Counted from the first letter of the stretch, positions 11,685 through 22,436 are shown. The stretch is DNA of 64,000 bases from Sweltsa coloradensis (GCA_024449915.1 JAMZAV010001730.1:15001-79000), one strand, 5' to 3'. Notes: generated by a model not told the origin, from the letters alone. A program made the numbers and translations.

Positions 11685-12470
11685 GGGTCGGGGTCACGGG
11701 GTAGAAAAACCGTAGGGTATAAGCGCCATTCAACATAAAGACGTCATGGGTCATTCGACATAAAAAAATGTGCAAAATGCGCCATTCAACATAAGGGTCA
11801 TTCGACCTAAAATGTAGGTTGAGCGGCCCGTCCCGACAGGGTCATACCACCGAAAGCACGGATTTATACTGAATGACCCCTCCAGTACGGGTCATTCGAT
11901 ATAAAAATGAGTTATTATACGCTGTGGTCCATACCGTACGTACCATTCGATAGAAAACGAATTATATTGAATGGCGCTTATACTGAATGGTACATCACAT
12001 CAAATAAATATTATTAAAGTACTAAATTTGTCGGTAAAGTTGACATCAATGTTTTAGCTCGAACGACCCGTCGCGACCGACCATTCAGTATAACGTTTTA
12101 TACTGAATGACCCATCGCGGTATAAAGTTTTATGTCGAATGACCAAACGTGACGGGCCGTAAGGTATAAAGTTTTAGGTCGAATGACCCATCGCAACGGG
12201 CCGTAAGGTATAAAGTTTTAGGTCGAAAGGTCCATTACAACACAAAGTTGTAGGTCGAAAGACCCGTCGCGACGGACCATTCAGTATAACGTTTTATACT
12301 GAATGGCCCATAGCGACGGGCCATTCAGCATAAAGTTTGCGGTCGAACGGTCCATGGCAACTAACAGGCAGCGTCATGCCAAATGCTTGATACTCATGTT
12401 AATTCCGCAACCTGCAATACAGTTGTGTGTGGAAGGTTGACGTATAGCTCTGTGCAAGGGGCGAAAGAGA
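11685..12470 (+). repeat. Left TIR with degenerate minisatellite
   Basis: After the terminal ~43 bp, the arm is an array of ~45-bp units alternating GGTCATTCGACCTAAAA-type and GGCCGTAAGGTATAAAG-type words with CGTCGCGACG linkers. Individual units are themselves partly self-complementary. The array ends near 12360 and is followed by a unique inner segment containing CCTGCAATACAGTTGTGTGT. Confidence 0.75.
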
Positions 12471-12509
12471 TGTTCGGAAAGCGGAGGAAATCTTTTACCT
12501 TGATAACTA

Positions 12510-13136
12510 CTAGGAAGCTTCGCAAACGCTTTTTCAGGCGCGTTGTTGGATGTGTTATAAAATGTTTTTTAAACGAAAAAAGTGTAAAATTGCGATTTTC
12601 AGAAGAAATTATTTTTCGATTGCGCTCAAATTTCACACCAATATTATATTGATTAATAAAATTAAGGTTCTGTGAAAAAATCATTACAATCAAATAAAGC
12701 ATGTAGGTATTATAAGTCGAAGAATGTTTTAAAATTTTAAAAAATCGTAAAATTACGATTTTCACATGAAATAGTTTTTCGAGTGTGCTCAAATTTCACA
12801 CGAATATATTAATTCATAAAATTAAGGTTTTGTGAAAAATCATAACAATCGGATTAAGCATGTAGGTGCTATAAGTCGAAGAATTTTTTTTTTAAATCTA
12901 AAAAAATCGTCAAATTGCGATTTTAATGAGAAATAATTTTTCGATTGCGCTCAAAAACGTGTTAATTCTAAGTTCAGAGATTTCGAATTCCTCCATAAAA
13001 TTTCATCGCAATTGGAGTATCGGTTTAGCCGGAATCGTGTGGACAAATACAAAAAAATACCCCCCAAAAAAGAAAAAAAAACATTCTGCTTTTTTCTCCA
13101 GTGTAGTGAAATGAAATCTTCGCTACGCTCATCCAA
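12510..13136 (-). mobile_element. Family 1 Helentron-like element, copy C
   Basis: A complete minus-strand copy: 5' end TTGGATGAGCGTAGCG at 13136, 3' stem-loop and CTAG at 12510. It contains about two internal ~185-bp units. It lies within the 7.4-kb composite element, between its left TIR and a pseudogene. Confidence 0.8.
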
Positions 13137-13140
13137 TTAG

Positions 13141-13671
13141 AGAAACACCCCGAATTTAAAACATTTTCTTATCTATTGGCACCGGTCCTCGGTTACTGTT
13201 GAAGAAACTACGTGCGACTGCGACCGATTAGAAAGATTTGTTTTCCTTATGTATGGGGAGACTGCTGATGTAAATGAAACTCGCTACCATCTTTTTTGCA
13301 AACGATTTCGAACATTAGTGTCTAAACAACTGACAAACTACAGCGGCACTGATCTCAGCTTACTACCACCATGCAGATCATCTTTACGGTTGCATATCCT
13401 GCGTGCAAATTATTAAGTAATGATATGGCGTAAAACAACAGACGCAGTGCCCGACATACCTGAACCCCTAAGTCATGGCTGGTCGGTAACCCCGGATGGA
13501 CTTCTCTACACGTGAACCGAAGGCAACGTGCTCCTAAATGAGTAAGTTAATATTTTGGAAACACAAGACAATGCATCCGATGTGGAAGATGATCCCGACG
13601 ACTTCGAGATTGAAAGAGGCAGAGAAGTTGTTGAGAGTAAAGGTGAAGACGAAGATGGACCAGACTACTGA
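13141..13671 (+). pseudogene. Degenerate ORF of a transposon-associated protein family
   Basis: One frame stays coding-like for about 177 codons but has stops at 13414, 13513 and 13543. The translation contains RLERFVFLMYGE, then LPPCRSSLRLHILRANY, IWRKTTDAVPDIPEP, HGWSVTPDGLLY, and an acidic tail ending GEDEDGPDY. The order (CFLxYG-like helix, LPPT-like motif, RANYQ-IW, PxIPxPxxHGW-G-L) resembles a domain of unknown role found in many invertebrate transposon- or YqaJ-associated proteins. The first two stops fall where that pattern would have Q and W, each one base change away. It lies inside the 7.4-kb composite element but need not belong to it. Confidence 0.5.
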
Positions 13672-13767
13672 TTACACGACCATCAAACACATCCCCATAG
13701 ATAGTACTCAATATATCTTCATTATAATACATGAAGGTAAGGATATGTACATTTTCATGTCTAAAGT

Positions 13768-14357
13768 AGGGCAACTTTGGATCATTTTGAATTCTTTTTC
13801 GAAAAAGCCAAACATTTTATTTCCGGGACATGCAAGAAAATAAAAATGGAGATAACATTCTATTTTACATTCTTTACACAAATCAAAAGTAAAGAATAGA
13901 TTTCGCTCAACGATTCGGCCGTATAAAAATAAAACTGTTAAAAATCGTCCTTCTAATTCATAATTTGGACGCCCCTGTACGCCGCATCCACCACTGGCCA
14001 ACTGGACAACAAGTGGACTTAAACTAAAAAATATTCACCCTAACGTAATATATCAGTTTTAACCAAAACGGGCAGTTTGGGGCCATTTTGACTTTGATTT
14101 TTGAAAACTCAAAAAGTTATTTCCCGTACATACCAGAAAATAAAAATGTGGTTAAAATTCTATTTGTCATTCCTTAGACGAATCAAAATACAAAAATAGA
14201 TTTTGTTCAACGGTTTGGCCTTTAAAAATAAAAAGAGTTACAAAAAACAGCACAATTGACCCTTTGGGCACCCCTGTACCCCGCACCCACCACTGGTCAA
14301 CTGGCCAACAAGTGGATTTCTGTTCCGAAATAAATAACCACCCTAACTTAATATATG
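13768..14357. repeat. Tandem duplication of a ~300-bp unit
   Basis: Two diverged direct copies (13768 and 14069 starts) share the order GGGCA-TTTGG, CATTTTGA, AGAAAATAAAAATG, CAACG(G/A)TT, CACCCCTGTACCCCGC-like and CAACAAGTGGA. Opposite-strand frames within them follow the repeat and are not treated as genes. Confidence 0.65.
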
Positions 14358-14382
14358 GGTCTCCATTTCTCCACGGTGTGGT

Positions 14383-14404
14383 GGTGGGGGGGGGGGGGGG
14401 GGGG
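14383..14404 (+). repeat. Long G-rich tract
   Basis: An almost uninterrupted G run of about 20 bases follows GTGTGGTGGT. Similar runs occur near 2778, 5871, 6533, 6850 (C), and 16619 (C). Confidence 0.8.
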
Positions 14405-14424
14405 CTCACTAATGGCGAGTCCAG

Positions 14425-15914
14425 GTCTAACGCTTAATATTGGAATGGGTACTGGATCGTATTCTATACATTGTGCTTATTGTAATTATATACTCAAAGT
14501 ATTTTTCAACATTTTTCGGTCTAATCAACCATTCCACTAGCACGTTTATTCCACCCTCTCCATAAATAGTGGATTTTGTTTACTAGCACTTAATTGTGAG
14601 TAACCAGCATGAAATTTGTCATGGAGGTTTATATCTGTTGGGAGGCAAACGATCTTTTATCCCCAAACCCTATTAAGTTAAATTAAAAAAATAAATTAAA
14701 ATGTGGTTACCTTGAATATAACTTTTTTTTTAATTCAAATCATTTAAACTCATTATAATTATTTGTCAATCGAGTTTAATGGACCAACTCTAATTTCCTC
14801 AAGCAATTATTTTCAAACACCTACCCCTAACCGTGTATGGTATGTTCACCAGTAATTTACCAGCATGGAATTTGGTATGGTGGTATAAAACAATACGAGA
14901 ATTAATAATCCGCGAAGAGCCAAGCAATATAATATCATCTCCGGTGTTCCCTACCACCCTATCTAGGGCGACGGTCGTTCGCCCGCAGCCAAGCGCACGC
15001 GACTGCTAGTAGGCGATGATTATTCGACCCTGTTTACTCCTACCCGAGTTGGGGGGTTTTCAGCTATCTGAACACGCCGTCCCGAAAGATTTACAATCTT
15101 GAAACTCGGAATATGACCTGATATGTAGTCCATGACATACCAAAAAAAAATCAGCCCGATCCGATAACCCGTTCTGTGTTAAAAAAGTACGTAAAAATCA
15201 ACGAAAATCTTTCGGCTGGCTGTTTGGTTGATTGGGGGGCGGGCGGGGATTCTGACAAAGAGGAATAAGAGCCTACAGATAAAACGGTACATCTTATAAC
15301 TACGAAACTTGGACCACACTTAGATGTACCTCAGACTCACATACTTCCGCCGAGAGACAAGCAATATTCCACCCCCAACACCCCCTAAATCATCCCCTAA
15401 AATTAAAATAATTCATAGCTCTAACGCAAAATTAAATTTTTAATCAAATTAGTTATTAAAATTATGATCTTATGTGTTTTAACCCAATCGGCCTATTCAC
15501 ATTTTCTAAACCACATTTTTTCAACCCCCATCCCTTATAGTTTATATTATTTTTACCTTGATTTCCAGCATTCACCATGAAGGCACCTAATGAGTTATCA
15601 GCATGAAATTTGGCATGATGGTACATACTAATATAAAAAATAATTCGCCGAGAGGCAAGCGATATTTCACCCCCAACACCCCCGAAATCATCCCCTAAAA
15701 TTGGAATAATTCACAGCTCTAACCCAAAATTGATTTTTTATTTAAATTATTAAAATCTGTTTTCATGTGTTTTAACCCAATCGGCATATTCTCATTTCCT
15801 AAACCACATTTTTTCAACCCCCATCCCTAATAGTTTTTATTATTTTTACCTTGATTTCCAGCATTCACCATGAAGGCACCAAATGAGTTATCAGCATGAA
15901 ATTTAGCATGATGG
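14425..15914. repeat. Tandem ~285-bp repeats (two clear units plus degenerate ones)
   Basis: Units at about 15338-15622 and 15625-15914 share GCCGAGAG-CAAGC, CACCCCCAACACCCC, CATTTTTTCAACCCCCATCC and ATGAGTTATCAGCATGAAATT. Degenerate relatives with CCAGCATG(A/G)AATTTG lie at 14600 and 14865. The 14425-14640 part is matched in inverted orientation at 18271-18400. A Helentron (15915) is inserted directly after the last unit. Confidence 0.6.
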
Positions 15915-16237
15915 TTGGATGAGCGTAGCGAGCGAAGCGAAGATTCCATTTCACTACACTGGAGAAAAAAATCCGGAATGTATTTTTTTTCTTTTTCTTT
16001 TTTTCTTTTTCTTTGTATTTTTGTCTGTTTGTTAACACGATTCCGGCTAAACCGATACTCCGATTGCGATGAAATTTTATGGAGGTCTTCGAAATCTCTG
16101 AACTTAGAACTGCCACGTTTTTGAGCACAATCGGAAAATTATTTCTCATAAAAATCGCAATTTTACGATTTTTTTCGTTTAAAAAAATTACGCTCATCCA
16201 ACAATGCGCCTGAAACAGCGTTTGCGAAGCTTCCTAG
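15915..16237 (+). mobile_element. Family 1 Helentron-like element, copy D (short)
   Basis: Starts TTGGATGAGCGTAGCGAGCG and ends with the stem-loop plus CTAG at 16234-16237. At 323 bp it lacks the internal ~185-bp units present in other copies, so it is an internal-deletion or minimal form. Confidence 0.85.
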
Positions 16238-16570
16238 TTAAAATATAAAAATTTTATCGAAGTTGATTTAATTTCTATAAAATAACCAATTAACGATATG
16301 ATGTAAAATTTCTTGTGGCCCAAAGACTTGCTTTTTGTAAACAATGTAGTCGATCATTGTCAAGTAACTAGTTGATTATATTCTTGTAAGGCTTATATTG
16401 AAACAAATTATTTAGAAGCCTTCCAGCAAACTTTTTCAATTTTTTCTATCCAAACACCCTATTTACTATTACCTTAGGGCCTAATGTCTATGTAAAATAT
16501 TAACGTTGTAGCCCCACCCGTTTGGTCAGAATCGCGGGCCGATTGAAAGTGACGAATAAGACCGTAGCAG

Positions 16571-18008
16571 CAGGGCCGGATTAAGACATTTGGCGCCCAT
16601 AGGCTTAAAACAAAAATGCGCCCCCCCCCCCCCCAACCACCTAATTTCAACATGTTGAAAAACATAATATGCATGCATTTTAGCTTAAAAAGAAAAAGTA
16701 GGTAACTAGTAACTAGCAATTCAACTCGATCACCACATTGTATAATTTCCCTGGCCGTATAGACTCGTCCGTTGTAGTCGCGCAAATTAAGCATTGGCAA
16801 GCAATTTTTTTTGCCCTTTCCTTGGCAAAGGTGTCAATGATATGAGCGTAATTTTAAATTAAAAATGTGTTAGTGGCGCCGGTAGTGCATTTTGGAAGGG
16901 GGGGGCGGGGGCAATAAAACACTTTTGGATGAGCGTAGTGAGCGAAGCGAAGAGTGCATCCTACTGCACTGGAGAAAAAAATCCGGAATATTTATTTTCT
17001 TTCTTTTTTCTGTTTGTATTTTTGTGTTTTTGTTAACACATTCCGGCTAAACCGATACTCCAATTGCGATGAAATTTTATGGAGGCCTTCGAAATCTCTG
17101 AACTTAGAACTGCCACGTTTTTGAGCGCAATCAAAAAAGTATTTCTCATAAAAATCGCACGATTTTTCAAAAATTTCTTCGGCTTATAACACTTACATTC
17201 TTTATTCGATTGTAACAATTTTTTCACGAAAACTTGATTTTCTGAATTAATATATATATTCGTGTGAATTTTTAGCGCAATCAAAAGATTATTTCTTATG
17301 AAAATCGCAATTTTATTACGCTTTTATCGTGTTTCTTTTTTAATTTCTTCAACCTATAACACCTACATGCTTTATATCGTATTGTAATGATTTTTTCAAC
17401 AGAACCTTAATTTTATGAATTAATATATCTGTGTGAAATTTGAGCGCAATTGAACAATTATTATTTCTTCTGAAAATCGCAATTTTACGTTTTTTTCGTT
17501 TAAAACATATTATTCGACTTAAAACACCTACATGCTTTATCCGATTGTAATGATTTTTTCACATAATCTTAACACACAGAACACACACAGAATTAATATA
17601 TTCGAGTGCAATTTTAGCACAATCAAAAAATTATTTCTCTTGAAAGTCGCAATTTTACGCGAAATTACGCTCATCCAACAACGCACCTGAAAAAGCGTTT
17701 GCGAAGTTTCCTAGTAGAACTGGCCATAAAACAATGGTTTCGGAAAAAGTATAAATCCCGTTACAATGGGGGCTACGGCGGGGATGCCTCCCAGCTAGTG
17801 TGGGTCTGGAGCGCATAGCCCCAGAAAATTTTAATTTTGACATTGCAAATGGGGGCATCTTACTGGATTTAGCATGATTTTGTCGATAATTTTTAAGTTA
17901 TTAGTTGTTGTTTGTAAGGAGTTAGACGCCTTTGCCCACGGAGCCGAGTGGGGGCGCTTTGGCGCCCCAGGCTCCAGCCTACTTAGCCTATGCCTTAATA
18001 TGGCCCTG
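16571..18008. mobile_element. Non-autonomous hAT element with 8-bp duplication
   Basis: Ends CAGGGCCGGATTAAGAC and the inverted GCCTTAATATGGCCCTG are hAT-like, and CGTAGCAG is duplicated at 16563-16570 and 18009-18016. Without the nested Helentron (16925-17714) it would be about 650 bp. There is a C tract at 16619-16635 near the left end. No transposase frame is present. Confidence 0.85.
16925..17714 (+). mobile_element. Family 1 Helentron-like element, copy E
   Basis: TTGGATGAGCGTAGTGAGCG at the start, about three internal ~185-bp units, then the stem-loop and CTAG at 17711-17714. It is nested in the hAT element, which is nested in an N element, which is nested in the 7.4-kb composite, giving the deepest nest in the window. 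Confidence 0.85.
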
Positions 18009-18534
18009 CGTAGCAGTAGCTAGCAGTAGTAGCTAACTTTGAGCATGTTTCAAGCCATTTTTTCACCAAGAAGGAATGCTCGTATCCCAACCAAATTTGA
18101 CATGTGTTGTCAGGTACTTAAATCCCCTCGATTTTGATAGTTTTCAAGCTCACATCACGTTTCATGACGGCTGGGTGACACCTCGAAATCACTCCGACTA
18201 TGCTTGCTGTATAAGGTGCCTGAGTGTGTAGCGCACCGCGGCTTGGCTGCGGCGCCCTAACTGGCACCTAGATTACAATAAGCAAAATGTATAGAATACG
18301 ATCCAGTATCCATTCCAATTTTATGGGTGGTAGGGAACACTAGGGGAGAAATGTCGCTTGCCTCCCAACAGAATATTTATAATAATATGTATATCTCCAT
18401 GACCACCACCGCGTATGATTATGTTTATTTGAGATTAATGTGATATTCCGCATTGCATACACATTTTTAAACATCAATCAAGTCCCTCGTTTTGCATCGA
18501 CTTTGGTGTTTTCCTAGTAAATTAACATCAGGAC

Positions 18535-19083
18535 TTCTATTTCACCCCCTGCACAGAGATATACGTCAACCCTCCACACACAACTGTATTGCAGGTTGCG
18601 AAATAAAACGGAGTACCAAGCTCTTGGCATGACGCTTGCCTGTTGGTTGCCATGGACCGTTCGACCTAAAACGTTATACCTTACGGCCCGTCGCGAAGGG
18701 TCATTCGACCTAAAACTTTATACCTTACGGCCCGTTGCGATGGGTCATTCGACCTAAAACTTTATACCGAATGCCCCGTCGCGATGGGTCATTCGACCTA
18801 AAACTTTATACCGAATGCCCCGTCGCGAGAATCGAATTATGTTGAATGACGCTTATGTTGAATGGTACATCACAACAATTTTACAATACTTAGAAATATT
18901 AGCTGACATTTTTAGGTTGAACGGCGCTCCTGACAAAATTTGTTAAAGACCTTTTGACTCTGAAAAAAACAAACATTTTTATACCGAACGGCGCACACTT
19001 TTAAACATAGAAATTGAAGCCATAGATTTTATGTTGAAAGGCGCTTATACCCTACGGTTTTTCTACCCCGTGACCCCGACCCA
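18535..19083 (-). repeat. Right TIR of the 7.4-kb element
   Basis: The inverted counterpart of 11685-12470. It has fewer minisatellite units, so the arm is shorter, but the terminal ~43 bp and the inner CCTGCAATACAGTTGTGTGT boundary are both present in complement. Confidence 0.75.
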
Positions 19084-19417
19084 AATAAGGGTTCTGTGAA
19101 AAAATCATTACAATCGGATAAAGCATGTAAGTGTTATAAGTCGAAGAATTTTGTTAAAAATCGAAAAAAATCGTAAAATTGCGATTTTCATGAGAAATAA
19201 TTTTTCGATTGCGCTTAAAAACGTGGCAGTTCTTGGTTCAGAGATTTAGAAGGCCTCCATAAAATTTCATCGCAATTGGAGTATCGGTTTAGCCGGAATC
19301 GTGCTCACAGACACACAATAATACAAACAGAACAGAAAGAAGAAAAAAAAACATTCCGGATTTTTTTCTCGAGTGTAGTGCAATGGAATCTTCGCTTCGC
19401 TCGCTACGCTCATCAAA
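19084..19417 (-). mobile_element. Family 1 Helentron-like element, copy F (5' half)
   Basis: Starts with AAATAAGGG and continues into the GTTCTGTGAAAAAATCATTAC segment expected downstream of the break in copy B. It ends with the 5' terminus near 19417 (TTTGATGAGCGTAGCG on the minus strand). With 11349-11684 it makes one complete element. Confidence 0.8.
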
Positions 19418-19745
19418 TTATTTAATTGTATATCCCCTCTTCTAAGCACACGTACCTGTAAGCGTTCTCATATATTAGTAGGCCCAGGATTACTTTGTAG
19501 GCCTACTGTTTTTACTAGTGTAAATACTTGCTCCGTTTGTACAGTATCCATATTTATCTATTTGTTTGTTTTCCCCCTACAATTAGACATCTTGACGAAA
19601 CCTGATTAAATTATCTTATCTAATCAAGCTTTATACCATAGGGCCAATGTGCATCTTATTGTATAACCGCTCTCTTGCATAACCGTGCCTAATTATACTG
19701 TATACGTACATTTTATTGCAGACTTCTAGCTGCTATCTTTTATAA

Positions 19746-20452
19746 CTAGGAAGCTTCGCAAACGCTTTTTCAGGCGCGTTGTTGGATGAGCGTAATTTTT
19801 TTTATACGAAAAAAGCGTAAAAATGCGATTTTCATGAGAAATTATTTTCGATTGCGCTCAAATTTCACACTATAGTGTATTAATTTATATAATAAAGGTT
19901 CTGTATAAAAATCGTTACAATCGGATAAAGCATGTAGGTGTTGTAAGTCAAAGAAATGTAAAATAAAAAAATAAAAAACGTAAAACTGCGATTTTCATAA
20001 AAAATTATTTTTTGATTGTGCTCAAATTTCACACGAATATATTTATTCATGAAATTGAGGTTCTGTGAAAAAATCATTACAATCGGATAAAGCATGTAGC
20101 CTAGGTCAAGTCAAAGAATGTTTTTTAAAAAAATCGAAAAAATCGTAAAATTGTGATTTTCACGAAAAATTATTTTTCGATTGCGCTAAAACTTCACATG
20201 AATATATAAATTCATAAAATAAAGGTTCTGTGAAAAAATCATTACAATCGGATAAAGCATGTAGGTGTTATAAGTCGAAGAAAGATAAAAAAAAAGTCAA
20301 ATTTCATCGCAATTGGAGTATCGGTTTAGCCGGAATCGTGCTAACAGACACACAATAATACAAACAGAAAGAAGAAAAAAAAAAAACATTCCGGATTTTT
20401 TTCTCCATTGTAGTGAAATGGAATCTTCGCTTTGCTCGCTACGCTCATCCAA
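19746..20452 (-). mobile_element. Family 1 Helentron-like element, copy G
   Basis: Complete minus-strand copy from TTGGATGAGCGTAGCG (20452) to CTAG (19746), with several internal ~185-bp units. No coding frame is supported. Confidence 0.85.
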
Positions 20453-20831
20453 TCATCTTAGTTCAACACTACAATTGTGCATTTTATTATATATCAGCTT
20501 ACTTTATTATTCATGTTTATTATACCATGTGCATTCTAATGTAGGCCTATAGCCGCTCTCGTTTATGATCAGGTTAGCACTACAGTATGTGCATTTGATT
20601 TGGATTGTATACCCGCTCTCTTCTAAGCACACGTACTTGTTAGCGCTCTCATATTGTAAGTAATAAGTAGGCCCTGTTTACTTAGGCCTACTGTTTTTAC
20701 TTGTGTAAAGTGTACACACAAGTACAGTGTATTGTACAGTATCCATATTTATATATTTTTTAAACCTACAATAGACACCTTGACGAAACCTATATTTGTA
20801 TCATTTACAGACCTAAAGGTGAATACATTAT

Positions 20832-20908
20832 TTTATCTTATCTTATCTTATCTTATGTTATCTTATGTTATCTTATCTTATCTTATCTTATCTTATCTTA
20901 TCTTATGT
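20832..20908 (+). repeat. (TTATC)n microsatellite
   Basis: About fifteen near-perfect pentamers, with three TTATG variants. It lies in otherwise anonymous AT-rich DNA. Confidence 0.9.
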
Positions 20909-20984
20909 ACACAGGGAAATCTAATGCAAATTAAATACAAACAACTAAGATAATGTTCATGGCCAGACACCGTGTACTCAACAC

Positions 20985-21034
20985 ATAGGTAACTTGCTCG
21001 TCTAACAACGACTTTGGCGTTTTCCTTGTACTAA
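20985..21034 (+). mobile_element. Family 2 Helentron-like 3' end
   Basis: GCTCGTCTAACAACGACTTT followed by GGCGTTTTCC is the family 2 subterminal word and stem-loop; the terminal CTAG is altered to CTTG. It abuts the C-type lectin exon. Confidence 0.55.
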
Positions 21035-21354
21035 AGTAACTCGTATTTTGACCTCGTTTTGAACTTTATCATCACAAGTATTTGATAGTTCCTTACCATT
21101 TCCGTAGGTGTAAAAATGACCGTTCTTGTTTTCAAACCCGAACCAAGCAGACTTGTCTTTTTTAAGCGTATTGCCGTAGGCGCTGTTGTCCGACGTGAAC
21201 ACCGTCATTAGCTGCCACTTTTCTCTTGTGTCCAGAACCATAAGCTCAGCGCCATCCTTCTGACAGTCCTCAACTGCGTCGATGAACTCCAACGGTTGTG
21301 GGGACTGCTTATAAATAAGTGGTGCTTTATCTAACAATTTGTATCCCTTGGGCA
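21010..21354 (-). CDS. C-type lectin-like domain exon (partial)
   Basis: The minus-strand frame (about 110 residues) reads PKGYKLL...AVEDCQKDGAELMVLDTREKW...AWFGFENKNGHFYTYGNGKELSNTC. The CxxxGAxLxxL(D)TxEK and W(F/I)G pattern is typical of the N-terminal half of C-type lectin domains, which bind carbohydrates or other ligands outside the cell. A polypyrimidine run ending TTTTTTCCAG lies directly upstream and gives a phase-1 acceptor, so the frame has no ATG of its own. The second half of the domain (WND, later cysteines) is not in this exon. The last ~10 codons run into a Helentron end, so the true exon end, or whether the gene is broken, is unclear. Confidence 0.7.
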
Positions 21355-21580
21355 CTGGAAAAAAGAATCCAAATTATATAAACCTCCTCAGACCCAGCGT
21401 CCCCTATGAGGGACACTATATAGGGCATTAGAAAATAATTGAATGTTTGATCTAGAGATGTGAGACAGGCACTACATTAGTTTATTTTGTTGCCAACAGA
21501 TGGTTACTATAGTTACAAATTGTCCAACTTACAAAAAAAAAAATGAAGCTGTTATCTTCACCTGATTAGGCCTATTTTTA

Positions 21581-22436
21581 CTAGGGAAACGCCAAAGTCG
21601 TTGTTAAACGAGTGAGTGAGCCATGTGTTGAGTACCCGGTAATATTACTTTTCTTCCCCCTACCTTAGGCCTCCCTAACCAATATCATAGGCTAGAGAGG
21701 CGCATAACGGCCTTACAGTTGACGCGCCCGTATACCAACTACACTTAAAAAAACTGTTATTTATACGAATATAATTATCAAACTTAAATGCAAATGTTCC
21801 CGGGTACTCAACACATGACTCGCTCACTCGTCTAACAACGACTTTAGCGTTTCCCAAGTCTAGTTGGCTAAAGCGCCCTTATAGCCGAAATGTGGAAGAC
21901 GTGGGTTCAATCCCCTGGTCGGGAAAGATATGTAATTTCTAGATTGTATTAAAAAATTATTAAACATGTTTTGAAATGCATATAACGCAGTGTAGTCAAT
22001 CTTATGTGACAATACTATGGAAAACATAGCCAGTACGAAACGTGTAAATATTGCAAGATTTACTCAATCTCCGAGCGGAATTCGGGGAAACCTTGGGCGT
22101 GCAAAATTCGATCCACCATGGGCACGGCATTTCACGGCCAGGCAAATAACAAACAAAAAATATATTTTCAAAATCTAAACCATTGTCGTTAAAATAATTT
22201 CTAAACATTGGAAGCCTATTTTTCAATTTATTATTTATTGAAGGTTTAAATTCCAATGGATCTTGCTGATTTTGTTAGCAGCTCTCAGTAAACTCGTACC
22301 GGATGTCTGTTTAAAATTTCAGCGCAATCTGTTCAGCGATTCGGCTGATTTTCAACGTACACACACGCAGACTAACAGAATGAGATCCGTTTGAGTTGAA
22401 TGGAGATCACTCCATTCGCTGTGCTCACTCGTTTAA
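21581..22436 (-). mobile_element. Family 2 Helentron-like element
   Basis: The 5' end TTAAACGAGTGAGCAC is at 22436 (minus) and the 3' end, GAGTGAGTGAG then AACAACG...CGTTTCCCTAG, reaches 21581. A plus-oriented family 2 end at 21797-21859 plus an attached tRNA-like SINE is embedded inside. Near the 5' end lies GCCGAATCGCTGAACAG followed by GCGCTGAAATTT, comparable in position to motifs in families 1 and 3. Confidence 0.65.
21861..21995 (+). repeat. tRNA-derived SINE attached to a Helentron end, copy 1
   Basis: CTAGTTGGCTAAAGCGCCC resembles an A box and GTGGGTTCAATCCCC is a good B box. The downstream body runs to AACGCAGTGTAGTC. The same head, body and upstream family 2 3' end recur at 57500-57690. 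The source tRNA is not clear. Confidence 0.6.

Larger units (their letters stand above)
16241..18271 (+). mobile_element. N-family element, 5'-truncated, with nested insertions
   Basis: The sequence TTTTATCGAAGTTGATTTAATTT at the left and the 3' stem-loop GCGCACCGCGGCTTGG...GCGGCGC with CACCTAG ending at 18271 match other N copies. It is interrupted at 16571-18008 by a hAT element which itself holds a Helentron. Its 5' foldback hairpin is missing, apparently lost next to Helentron copy D. Confidence 0.75.
11685..19083. mobile_element. 7.4-kb Mutator-like composite element with minisatellite TIRs
   Basis: The left end GGGTCGGGGTCACGGGG (11685) is exactly inverted at the right end (19067-19083). 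Beyond the first ~43 bp the two ends stay homologous for hundreds of bases, including an array of units with CATTCGACCTAAAAC words and an inner boundary containing CCTGCAATACAGTTGTGTGT. Both outer flanks carry AAATAAGGG (11676-11684 and 19084-19092), a 9-bp duplication inside one Helentron copy. Long TIRs with 9-bp duplications are the known signature of MULE elements. No MURA-type transposase is recognised inside; later insertions (Helentrons, an N copy, a hAT element) fill much of it. Confidence 0.75.

Noticed and set aside
11685..12370. Regular repeat units that could suggest a CRISPR array
   Set aside because: Units are degenerate and contiguous, with no unique spacers, and the sequence is eukaryotic. 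The array is a minisatellite in a transposon arm.
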